Positions 33,569 to 40,841 of a stretch of 40,841 nt of DNA are shown piece by piece. Made by a program: the position numbers and the translations under genes. Origin of the DNA: Flavobacterium sp. MFBS3-15 (GTDB lineage Bacteria; Bacteroidota; Bacteroidia; Flavobacteriales; Flavobacteriaceae); assembly GCF_026107645.2 (NCBI RefSeq), contig NZ_JAPCHV010000025.1, positions 1 through 40,841 on the forward strand. Direction: 5' to 3'. Numbering within the stretch: the stretch's first letter is position 1; every line of letters begins with the position of its first letter. Below the pieces are notes generated by a model. The model was not told the origin of the DNA and ran no database searches. It saw only the letters and a list, made by a program, of their open reading frames with translations.

Positions 33569-34836
33569 TCGAACCGGATGAACATCCCCCTGAAGCTGAT
33601 AGTCATCTTTTCAAATTGCTTTATAAGGTCCTGCCCAATGTTGCCGTAAAAGAATTTTTCTTCATCGCCCGACTGTTGTATCAAAAGCTGCACATTTTCC
33701 AATGAGTGTACTTTTGCATTTATAAGCGGGGCAAATGTTATGACATATCCTTTTTTGGTAGTCATGCCGCCCGCGCCCCCAAACTCAATGTCCGATTCTT
33801 TATAGGTGGCAATTATCTCCGGTTTATGTTTTTCGAAATATTTGGGATATAGCGTAGTCCCTACAGCCCCGGTATCAAAAGTGTAATGCTCATCCCCTAT
33901 TCTGATCACAGGGATCAGGAAATCGAGCGCCATCTCCTGCCCGCTTATGGGAGTTGCGGTGTTTGGTACGATAAAGTCATCGGCTTTGTTAATTTGTATT
34001 TCGCCCATTGCCTCAATTACAGGAAAGCCGATTATACCGTTTATTTGATAGTCTATTTGCGGAAATGCCAGCGCTTCATCAGGAAAAACCAAAAACACAG
34101 CATTCGTTACTACAATATTACCGATACTGAATTCCGGGCATAGCGCCATTTTTGCTTTCACCGTAGCACCTGTTATCGAGCCAACCTCAATGCTTCCTCC
34201 CAGTTGATTCATACCCATTTTTGCTGCAGTTGATTCGGTTATTGTAGAAAGGTTGGCACCGGTATCAAAGATGAAGTCGACTATGACTGCACCCTGCTTC
34301 ACCGGCAGGTTGGCAAGATTTGCCTTATCCCGGCTCATTTTTACTACCGTAGCCTGATTGATGACCACCTCCTGCTTTGGCTGCTTTTCCAGAAGTGTCC
34401 AAATATTGGCCATATTCCCAAAGTCGTCGGCTTCTTCCTTTGTCAGGAACTTTGACCGGCCCGATAAGATTTGATTAGCTGTTTTAAGGGCATCGGCATA
34501 TTCAAACAAACGGGCGTGGTTGGCGTGCCTGAGCCGCAATAGCCCCAGTCTGAGCGAATCGCCCATCCCCTTTCCAAATTCATTAAATAGCGTGGCTATT
34601 TTTTCATTAGAGAGTGCGGGGCTATTAAAAATATTATCCAGATTGGCCTGAAGGACGAGGCTCTCAAACCTGTTGAAATACTTATCATTTTGATAAACGT
34701 AATCCTCCGCTTTGAAATAGTCCTTAGCTTGAAGCATTTTTTGAGCTGACCTGTAACGGTCGCTAATTTTATTTTGCTGGGCATTAAGCCGGCTGAAAGC
34801 CATACAAACCATCAGGAATACCACAATCTTCTTCAT
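33565..34836 (-). CDS. Exported retropepsin-like aspartyl protease, 423 aa
   Basis: Signal peptide MKKIVVFLMVCMAFSRLNAQ, about 150 residues of helical, possibly TPR-like sequence, then two aspartyl-protease-like modules: FIFDTGANLSTI (D191) and YTFDTGAVGTTL (D321), each with the hydrophobic-Asp-Thr-Gly motif. Two such motifs in one chain imply a pepsin-like pseudo-dimer, as in other bacterial gag-asp-like proteases. An exact -7 TATGTTTG is present on the minus strand (complement of 34855-34862) 18 bases before the start. Target proteins are unknown. Confidence 0.9.
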   Translation of the reverse strand: MKKIVVFLMVCMAFSRLNAQQNKISDRYRSAQKMLQAKDYFKAEDYVYQNDKYFNRFESLVLQANLDNIFNSPALSNEKIATLFNEFGKGMGDSLRLGLLRLRHANHARLFEYADALKTANQILSGRSKFLTKEEADDFGNMANIWTLLEKQPKQEVVINQATVVKMSRDKANLANLPVKQGAVIVDFIFDTGANLSTITESTAAKMGMNQLGGSIEVGSITGATVKAKMALCPEFSIGNIVVTNAVFLVFPDEALAFPQIDYQINGIIGFPVIEAMGEIQINKADDFIVPNTATPISGQEMALDFLIPVIRIGDEHYTFDTGAVGTTLYPKYFEKHKPEIIATYKESDIEFGGAGGMTTKKGYVITFAPLINAKVHSLENVQLLIQQSGDEEKFFYGNIGQDLIKQFEKMTISFRGMFIRFD

Positions 34837-34995
34837 AGTAAGGTTATATTATTACAAACATAACAATTTACTGCGTTAATAAGTTAAGCATTAGAGATAT
34901 AAAGTTCTGCAGTTTTGATACTATTTTATGCAAAACTTCACACACAAACGGCAAACTATTTATTAAATTAGCCTCCTTCAAATAAATATAATATT

Positions 34996-35850
34996 GTGGA
35001 TGTAATTATCAAAAACGGAAAGCTCACAGCAACGATAGATACCCGGGGCGCCGAACTAAAGTCCTTGAAAAACAGCGAAGGTAAGGAGTATATGTGGGAT
35101 GGGAACCCGGAGTTTTGGGGCAAGCATTCTCCTGTTTTGTTCCCGATAGTAGGCACACTGCGCAACAACAGCTATTTGTTTGAAGGCAGGCAGTATGGCA
35201 TGACACGCCACGGTTTTGCCCGGGACAGCATGTTTACCGTAAAAGAAGAAGATGAAAGCCATGTAGTATTCCTGCTGTCATCCCATGACGACACCAGAAG
35301 GGTATATCCTTTTGACTTTGACCTGGAACTAACGTATATACTCAACGACAATACATTACACATCTATTATACTGTGACCAATAGAGGTACAGGCAATATG
35401 CCGTTCTCGATAGGTGCCCATCCGGCCTTTGCGCTAACCGGCAATTTTGAAGATTACAGCCTTATATTTGAAAATGACGAAAAACCCGTGAGTACCCAAT
35501 TGGAAAACGACCTCCTGTCAACAAAAACAGTAAGCCTGCCGGTAGAGGATAAAACACTTCCCCTTTCCTATGATCTTTTTAAGGATGATGCATTGATACT
35601 GAAGGATCACACCTCACGCAGCCTTGAGGTAGCTAAAAATGGTAAGCCATTCCTAAAGGTTGCTTTCAGCGATTTTCCGCACTTGGGAATATGGACCAAA
35701 GAGAACGCACCTTTCGTGTGCATAGAGCCGTGGCAGGGCTATTCTGACACACAAAACGCTACAGGTAACCTTGTCGAGAAAGAGGGCATGGTTAATTTAT
35801 CTGCCGCAGAAAAATACAGGGCCGGGTTCAGCATTATAATTTTAAGTTAA
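34996..35850 (+). CDS. Aldose 1-epimerase-family protein, 284 aa
   Basis: A galactose-mutarotase-like protein related to YeaD/YihR types: RGAELKSLKN at the start, RHGFAR (R71, H72), GAHPAF (H142) and CIEPWQGYSD with the likely base E244. The expected catalytic set (two His and one Glu) is present. No ATG fits the homologous N-terminus, so GTG 34996 (VDVIIKNGKL) is taken as start. A TAATATTG -7-like element overlaps that GTG, which leaves the real promoter and start somewhat uncertain. The spacer 34837-34995 is divergent with the protease gene. Confidence 0.88.
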   Translation: MDVIIKNGKLTATIDTRGAELKSLKNSEGKEYMWDGNPEFWGKHSPVLFPIVGTLRNNSYLFEGRQYGMTRHGFARDSMFTVKEEDESHVVFLLSSHDDTRRVYPFDFDLELTYILNDNTLHIYYTVTNRGTGNMPFSIGAHPAFALTGNFEDYSLIFENDEKPVSTQLENDLLSTKTVSLPVEDKTLPLSYDLFKDDALILKDHTSRSLEVAKNGKPFLKVAFSDFPHLGIWTKENAPFVCIEPWQGYSDTQNATGNLVEKEGMVNLSAAEKYRAGFSIIILS

Positions 35851-35919
35851 ACCGACTTTTCCAACGCAACCAAAACATCAAAAAGGTATCTACAAGAAAA
35901 CCATTTTTTATTTAAGATC

Positions 35920-36327
35920 ATGAAAACGCTCAAACTAAGATTAATTGCTTTTATTGCTGTCCTCGCAACCGTTGCCGCATGTAGTGTGGATGGAGGTGAC
36001 AACACGTGTATGTACAGTGCGCAGATGTCCACAACAGCAGTAACAGGACCTGACACGACTCCGATAAACACGCCCATCACCCTGAATGTGACCTTTAGGG
36101 TAGGCAACGATTGCGGTGTGTTTAACAGGTTTTTGGAAACCAATGGCTATCCTAAACAAGTCGTAGCCCTTGTCGATTACCCCGGCTGCGATTGTGAAGA
36201 TACTCCAACCGCAACGGCAACAAAGCCTTATACCTTTACAGCAAACGCCGCAGGTACATATGAATTAAGGTTTTTGATAGACACCAACCTGTTTATTACG
36301 AAAACAATCACTGTAACTACAGAATAA
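35920..36327 (+). CDS. Small lipoprotein, 135 aa
   Basis: Begins MKTLKLRLIAFIAVLATVAAC, a lipobox with C21. The mature part has four more cysteines (two in a DYPGCDCED segment) and beta-strand-like text such as PITLNVTFRVG and AGTYELRFLIDT, suggesting an Ig-like sandwich. Function unknown; it ends just before a strong terminator. Confidence 0.8.
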   Translation: MKTLKLRLIAFIAVLATVAACSVDGGDNTCMYSAQMSTTAVTGPDTTPINTPITLNVTFRVGNDCGVFNRFLETNGYPKQVVALVDYPGCDCEDTPTATATKPYTFTANAAGTYELRFLIDTNLFITKTITVTTE

Positions 36328-36350
36328 GCTAAATGTAAGCTACAATTGAT

Positions 36351-36378
36351 AAAAATCTCCCTTCGGGGAGATTTTTTT
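36351..36378 (+). terminator. Terminator with UUCG tetraloop
   Basis: AAATCTCCC (36353-36361), loop TTCG, GGGAGATTT (36366-36374), then T-run to 36378. The following promoter's TTTG overlaps the T-run. Confidence 0.9.
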
Positions 36379-36379
36379 G

Positions 36380-36409
36380 TTTGTGGTAACCTGTAGTTTA
36401 ATATATTTG
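36380..36409 (+). promoter_or_regulatory. Promoter of the ABC ATPase/permease pair
   Basis: TTTG at 36380-36383 (an earlier TTTG at 36376 is also possible), an 18-base spacer and TATATTTG at 36402-36409, exact -7. The ATG is at 36429. Confidence 0.75.
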
Positions 36410-36428
36410 ATAACTACACCGTTAACCA

Positions 36429-37577
36429 ATGAATGAATTCCAAAGACAATTTCAGGAAGTGCAGGAGCTGCTGCGCTTTGAAGACTACGGCCTGGTACTG
36501 AAACGGGCTATCGACTTTACCCTCGATACCGGGGATATATCCTTCTACAGGGAAACTAATGCACTGCTCGACTGGCTGGACAACTATCCGGACAGCCCGG
36601 AAGTAAAGGAAAAACTCTCCTCGCTGCTGGGCAGGCTTCATGAGTTCCTTTCCGTTAAAGAGCTTCCGCCAAGGGAAAAGATTCTAGATGCCCTGGCTGT
36701 CAAAAAGCAATACTCCCATTCCTCCTTTGCGCTGGGGCCTGTTAACCTCAGCCTCAATTCTGGTGACATTGTGGGGTTGGTAGGGGAAAACGGCAATGGT
36801 AAAACCACCCTGCTAAGGGTACTTTGTGGTGAGCTGTATGCGACTTCGGGGGAGGTAAAATATGATTTTAGGTACACCGACAGGTATGACCTGCGTACAC
36901 AGTTGGTTTACATCCCGCAGCGCACTGATACCTGGTACGGATCGATGTTTGAGAACCTTGTTTTTACTGCATCGATGTATGGCTACCCGCCTGAGGAAAA
37001 CGAACTGGTGGTCAACCTCATCATTGCAAGGCTGGGATTGCGCAAATTCCGCAGGCACGGCTGGAAACACCTGTCATCGGGCTACAAAATGCGCTTTGAG
37101 CTGGCACGGATGCTCCTGCGAAAGCCAAAGGTGCTCCTGATAGACGAGCCACTCGCCAACCTCGACATCATAGCACAGCAAACCGTGCTCGAAGACTTCA
37201 GGGCCATTGCCAAGTCGCCGTTCAGGCCCATAGGCATCATACTAAGCTCCCAACAGTTGTATGAAGTGGAAAAAACCTCAGACCAGGTGATCTTCCTGAA
37301 GCAGGGCGTACAGAAAAACCTGCACAGCGAAGAAACCGCCACCGAAGCAAAACAGCTTGTCATAGAGTTTGAAACCGAATGGTCCCAAGGCAGGCTGAAT
37401 GACATTTTTAGCCCTTACGGACTCGTTTCCCTGCAATTTAACGGTGGTACCTATGTCGCTACCTTTACCGGTGAAAGCACCATACACGACTTCATGAAGG
37501 TTGCCATTGCCGGAGAGGTGCCCCTTACCTATTTCAGGAACATCTCCAACTCCACCCGACGCTTTTTTGTATCCTAA
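36429..37577 (+). CDS. ABC transporter ATPase with fused N-terminal domain and missing switch His
   Basis: Residues 1-85 are a helical N-terminal domain not usual in ABC ATPases (NEFQRQFQEVQELLRFEDY). The ATPase core has Walker A GENGNGKTT (119-127), Q-loop YIPQ (Q164), an altered signature LSSGYKMR (215-222), Walker B VLLIDEP (E240). At the H-loop place it reads ILSSQQLYEVE, so Q275 stands where a His is expected. A C-terminal domain (about 300-382) follows. It resembles the ATPases of ABC-2-type exporters in its EVE-K/S-D segment after the H-loop. It precedes the permease gene by 12 bases. Confidence 0.9.
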   Translation: MNEFQRQFQEVQELLRFEDYGLVLKRAIDFTLDTGDISFYRETNALLDWLDNYPDSPEVKEKLSSLLGRLHEFLSVKELPPREKILDALAVKKQYSHSSFALGPVNLSLNSGDIVGLVGENGNGKTTLLRVLCGELYATSGEVKYDFRYTDRYDLRTQLVYIPQRTDTWYGSMFENLVFTASMYGYPPEENELVVNLIIARLGLRKFRRHGWKHLSSGYKMRFELARMLLRKPKVLLIDEPLANLDIIAQQTVLEDFRAIAKSPFRPIGIILSSQQLYEVEKTSDQVIFLKQGVQKNLHSEETATEAKQLVIEFETEWSQGRLNDIFSPYGLVSLQFNGGTYVATFTGESTIHDFMKVAIAGEVPLTYFRNISNSTRRFFVS

Positions 37578-37589
37578 TCCCTGACCGCC

Positions 37590-39209
37590 ATGTTCAAAAA
37601 CATCCAACATACATTACTGCTGCGCTATCCGTTATTGTGGAATACGCGCATTGTCCCTCTCGCAGCCATAGGGATCCTGCTTAACATCATCTTCTTCGTC
37701 TGGGGCTACAACCACGGTGCCGTTGACTTTGGCCCGTTCAATACCTCCTACTACATTGATGCCACACCCGCCATCGTCATCATGCTAAGTATCGTCCTTG
37801 CACTGCTTACGCTTATATTATGGCTGGTATTCTACCTGCGCAACAATGCATTCAAGTCTTTTTACCCGCAAAGGGGCAGCGCACTTTATAAGGAATGGCT
37901 CATCATCCTGCTGGCATGCATGATCAACTGCAGCTACTCGCTGTCCTTCCTGTACGGTCAGGACGTTCGCGGCAGGGGGTATTTTCCGGAGGAGGAGTTT
38001 TCGCACCGCATCGATGTCATCAGCATGGCATCGCTGTTTGCCGACGGCGGCTTCGAAGATGATGGCGTCGACCAGACCTGGGTTAATGATAAGCCGGTGT
38101 ACAAGCACCGCAACTATACTACCTTCAGGGGTAAAAAGTATCCGTTGAAATCATTGTTGAATAAGGAAACGAGCAGCTTTACCTACCAGCGCGGCAACAG
38201 GGATTCCATTACAGAAGACCGCGTAAAAGGCTGGCTGATGGAGAACCGGAAAGACTCGGTGCTCTGGCTTATGAAAGAATTTGACAAGATCGTGAAAAGC
38301 CATGCTGCCAAAACGAACGTAACCCCCGAAAAATGGCTTGAGCTCACCTACGATTACCCTGCGTTTGCAAAATACATTACCGTAGGGCGCGTGGAGTTTT
38401 ATGAAATGCACGAAGAAATGAGGGCTGCAGATTCTGAAGGGTATGTATATGAGGAAACCGCAGTCGAACCTGCTTATGTGGATTCTGTCACCACTTACGA
38501 AGACGACTATACAAAGCAAATCGATACGGTTTCGAACAGCATAAAGATCATCGACAGCGTTACGTACATTTACCCGAAATATGTAGTGCCGCTGCGCCAG
38601 CTGGAACACGCCTATGCCGACATTTCCGAATCGTACACCAATCCTGAAGTCGATGGAGGGATACTGATCGCCTATTTTGTAACAGCCTCAGGCTTCTCGC
38701 TGCTCATATTCTCTTTCAGGGTCACCTCAGGCCGGGCATGGCTCATAGCGCTGGTAGCGTTTGGCCTTTCCGCACTGGTAACGTCATACCTCAACTTCGG
38801 GCTGCTGGATGACATCATGAGAATCTATTATTACGAGTTTCGGGAAGAAATATCATTTTTCATTATGTGGCTCGCCATATTGCTGGTGTTGTTCCTTTAC
38901 TTTTACAGGAAGAAGAACGGCAAAGGCAATTCAGACATTATCCTAAACCTGCTGCTGTGGCTCAGCCCGGCGATATTGCCGGTGCTGATCTTCCTGTCCG
39001 GCGAGATTGTAGCGCAATTTACCTGGAAGCGGTATGCCGCTAAGGAAGATGATTACTGGGGTGCCAAGGAAAAATACCAGTCGGCCTACGAAGCGTTTTT
39101 GGATGATAACCCTGCACTCATTGCAATGTTTTGCATCGCAGCATTCATAATTTTCATGTATTTCTTTACCAATGCCATCAAAAAGTGGAAGGGTGTAGCG
39201 GAGTCATAG
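37590..39209 (+). CDS. Putative ABC-type permease partner, 539 aa
   Basis: An inner-membrane protein with helices near 25-42, 60-82 and 100-118, then a large extracytoplasmic or soluble domain (about 125-350) containing many acidic and aromatic residues, then helices near 355-375, 382-400, 420-438 and two more to the end. This layout, a large loop between two helix bundles, fits ABC-2-type permeases, and the 12-base gap to the ATPase supports a pair. Substrate unknown. I see no sequence motif naming a known family, so the role rests mainly on context. Confidence 0.85.
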   Translation: MFKNIQHTLLLRYPLLWNTRIVPLAAIGILLNIIFFVWGYNHGAVDFGPFNTSYYIDATPAIVIMLSIVLALLTLILWLVFYLRNNAFKSFYPQRGSALYKEWLIILLACMINCSYSLSFLYGQDVRGRGYFPEEEFSHRIDVISMASLFADGGFEDDGVDQTWVNDKPVYKHRNYTTFRGKKYPLKSLLNKETSSFTYQRGNRDSITEDRVKGWLMENRKDSVLWLMKEFDKIVKSHAAKTNVTPEKWLELTYDYPAFAKYITVGRVEFYEMHEEMRAADSEGYVYEETAVEPAYVDSVTTYEDDYTKQIDTVSNSIKIIDSVTYIYPKYVVPLRQLEHAYADISESYTNPEVDGGILIAYFVTASGFSLLIFSFRVTSGRAWLIALVAFGLSALVTSYLNFGLLDDIMRIYYYEFREEISFFIMWLAILLVLFLYFYRKKNGKGNSDIILNLLLWLSPAILPVLIFLSGEIVAQFTWKRYAAKEDDYWGAKEKYQSAYEAFLDDNPALIAMFCIAAFIIFMYFFTNAIKKWKGVAES

Positions 39210-39363
39210 CTTTATTTAACGTGAGTTAATAATCACGAAATACTCTTACCGGGAAAATAGTTTGTTTTTGAGCGCAGAGACGTTGCAATGGAACTCTCTG
39301 ACATGAGACAAAAGTTAAATCCCGTGGAGAATCATTACACATACTCATTATTTATTACCCAAA

Positions 39364-40341
39364 ATGAAAAAACTGCTTACCGCACTATTCCTTACCTGCG
39401 CAATTTATACGCATAGCCAGGAAATCAACTACTTCCCGTACTGCTACGAAGGCAAGTGGGGCATTACCGATGTCCATAAAAATGAGGTTCTGGCACCTGT
39501 TGCGAAAGACATTGACTTCCTTGAAAAAGAGAAAGGCTTTGTATTTGTCAAAAACGACAACGGGAAGAACTATTTCTTTAACGTTACCGACGGCTCCAAA
39601 ATGGAAACACGGGGTGAACTGGGTTCCCGCCTTGATATCGGGAAGGAAACTTTTTACCTGATGAAAACCGAAAGCGGCGGTGACTACCTGTATAATTTTG
39701 CTTCAAAAAAGGAATACCCACAGCAGCTGAAGTACAAGTTCATGTACAATCAAAAGCTGACAGACGAAAAAGGAAAGGCATACAACTATGTGATAGGCTA
39801 CCTGGCTACAGGCAAAATTGTGGTTATGGACGGCAACAGCCCGGAACTGAAGCAGGTATTGCCCGAAACGTTTGATGAGGTAACTTATGTCGCAGTAGAC
39901 AGAGACGATTACGGCATTGTGCTAAAAAAAGGAAAGGACTGCCTGGCCTTCACCCCTGACCTTAAGCTGAAAGGATCATTTACGAGCGATGAAAGCGTTT
40001 TTTTCCTTGACGAAATTCCCAGGGACAAGATGAACGAACTGTATGACATGAGAGTATTCATGACCGGTGTACCGGAACTTAGGGGCATAAGGACAGAATC
40101 GGAAAACCTGATTGTTGAGACCATGAGTTGGTCGTACATCCTGAACCGTAAAGAGGGTGATACAAAAACGCCGTTGGCGAAGGTAATGCGCGGGCGCGAC
40201 AATTCGTATGAATTTACCAATTTTAAAGGCCTTGAGCTTTTCTATGTGGACTACCAGTTTAAAGCCAAATTTGCAGGTGTAATAAAAGTAATTAAAGGAA
40301 AAAAGGAGCTGATGGTACCCGCAAAATATACGGGGCTATAG
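39364..40341 (+). CDS. Exported WG-repeat-like protein, 325 aa
   Basis: Signal peptide MKKLLTALFLTCAIYTHSQ, then one clear WG-type unit, YEGKWGITDVHKNEVLAPV (about 29-47), and weaker repeats behind it. It is similar in layout to the protein at 11009-12115. The spacer 39210-39363 holds no gene. Its last six bases overlap the stop of the convergent VF530-family gene. Function unknown. Confidence 0.8.
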   Translation: MKKLLTALFLTCAIYTHSQEINYFPYCYEGKWGITDVHKNEVLAPVAKDIDFLEKEKGFVFVKNDNGKNYFFNVTDGSKMETRGELGSRLDIGKETFYLMKTESGGDYLYNFASKKEYPQQLKYKFMYNQKLTDEKGKAYNYVIGYLATGKIVVMDGNSPELKQVLPETFDEVTYVAVDRDDYGIVLKKGKDCLAFTPDLKLKGSFTSDESVFFLDEIPRDKMNELYDMRVFMTGVPELRGIRTESENLIVETMSWSYILNRKEGDTKTPLAKVMRGRDNSYEFTNFKGLELFYVDYQFKAKFAGVIKVIKGKKELMVPAKYTGL

Positions 40342-40569
40342 CTGCTTTAGCTTTGGCAGGGTACGGATGTACAGCTGCTCCACCTCTTTGCGTGCCCATG
40401 GGGTTTTGCGCAGGAATGTCAGGCTCGACTTGATGCTCGGATCGTGATTGAAACAGCGTATCCGGATGAGTTCCCCCAGCGTATCGAAGCCGTAGAAGGC
40501 CACGAGGTCCTCGAGAATCATCTTTAATGTAATGCCGTGCATCGGGTCGTTTGAAAGCGGTTTTTCCAT
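40336..40569 (-). CDS. VF530-family (DUF2132) protein, 77 aa
   Basis: DPMHGITLKMILEDLVAFYGF, followed by IRCFNHDPSIKSSLTFLRKTPWARKEVE, is a full match in layout to the VF530/DUF2132 family, small helical proteins thought to bind DNA by structural similarity. All core residues are present and the length is normal. A promoter-like TTTG then TATCTTTA lies upstream on the minus strand, one mismatch from the -7 consensus. Confidence 0.93.
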   Translation of the reverse strand: MEKPLSNDPMHGITLKMILEDLVAFYGFDTLGELIRIRCFNHDPSIKSSLTFLRKTPWARKEVEQLYIRTLPKLKQL

Positions 40570-40634
40570 GGGGTAAAGATAAGATGTTCAGCTACGAATT
40601 ACACAAATTGCACTAATTTTTGGAAACCGCTCCG

Positions 40635-40732
40635 CAAAGTCCCCCGACTTTGTGGAAGCGATGGCATGTCTCCCGACATGCATTGCGAGGGTCGGAGACC
40701 CTCAAACACTTCCTCAAAGTCAGGAGACTTTG
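40635..40732 (-). repeat. Right hairpin array, counterpart of 110-207
   Basis: Hairpins at 40635-40652, 40664-40681, 40687-40703 and 40715-40732 correspond in reverse order to the left array. In the second (40687-40703) the stem is GAGGGTC/GACCCTC where the left has AAAGGTC/GACCTTT; both arms changed together. Loops differ freely (AGGA, GGA, TCCC, CCCC). Confidence 0.8.
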
Positions 40733-40841
40733 CCTTTACTTTGAAGTGTGATATAAATTGATTAATTTTCAAAGGAGAGCAGAGGTGAACTACAGACTTT
40801 GCTAGTTGTAATAACTATGTTCCGCATTAGTCCTCTGCCTG
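40723..40841 (-). repeat. Right arm of the 119-bp terminal inverted repeat
   Basis: Exact reverse complement of 1-119. No gene lies between the VF530 gene start (40569) and the window end; the 272 bases hold only promoter, hairpin array and this arm. Confidence 0.9.

Noticed and set aside
39210..39363. Possible small RNA before the second WG gene
   Set aside because: No stable hairpin with a T-run, and no convincing -33/-7 pair oriented to give a separate transcript.
1..40841. Whole window as a transposon bounded by terminal inverted repeats
   Set aside because: Contents are housekeeping genes (purL, rho, truA, lpdA) with no transposase, integrase or target-site signs; dispersed repeats at contig ends fit better.

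Overview
The window looks like a chromosomal contig from Bacteroidota, most likely Flavobacterium or a close relative in Flavobacteriaceae. The signs are promoters of the TAnnTTTG type with a TTG element 17-23 bases upstream, a type IX secretion sorting domain on a delta-60 repeat protein, a DUF4293 membrane gene divergent from rho, a rho with a long disordered insert, many short lipoproteins with flavobacterial lipoboxes, and weak Shine-Dalgarno signals. Genes are mostly moderate GC; one gene (4364-5131) is clearly AT-rich. I see no rRNA, tRNA, CRISPR array, transposase, integrase or phage gene.

Layout: 1-615 is non-coding and repeat-rich. purL follows (616-4272), then an AT-rich orphan gene, a REP-doublet region (5159-5432) and a minus-strand T9SS cargo protein. 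7454-8743 is a minus-strand set of three small zinc-ribbon membrane proteins. 8862-12115 carries a small membrane protein, an exported alpha/beta hydrolase, a lipoprotein with a possible caspase-like dyad and a WG-repeat-like exported protein, all on plus. 12120-14623 is a minus-strand pair, an LTA-synthase-like sulfatase translationally coupled to a membrane-anchored dual-specificity-type phosphatase, divergent from a long-chain acyl-CoA synthetase (14761-16542). 16629-19266 holds small hypotheticals, a bestrophin-family channel and a YfcE-like phosphoesterase.

19263-21853 is a minus-strand operon in which one two-gene cassette (lipoprotein plus outer-membrane beta-barrel) occurs twice. DUF4293 and rho follow, then exported hypotheticals and a GNAT acetyltransferase, then truA with an MsbA-like ABC exporter and a small membrane gene, then lpdA. 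The last 10 kb has an NTF2-like lipoprotein, small membrane proteins, an SRPBCC protein, a protease with two DTG motifs, an aldose-epimerase-like protein, and an ABC ATPase/permease pair whose ATPase lacks the switch histidine. It ends with a second WG-like exported protein and a VF530-family protein.

The most striking structural features are the repeats. The first 119 bases are an exact inverted copy of the last 119, and each arm runs into an array of four hairpins that share a GTC-loop-GAC core, with compensatory stem changes between arms. A different REP-like family forms an inverted doublet near 5.3 kb. Most protein-coding content is ordinary housekeeping. The candidates for undescribed biology are the duplicated lipoprotein/barrel cassette, the H-loop-less ABC pair, the GHDG/ACYS lipoprotein and the hairpin families. 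None is proven here.
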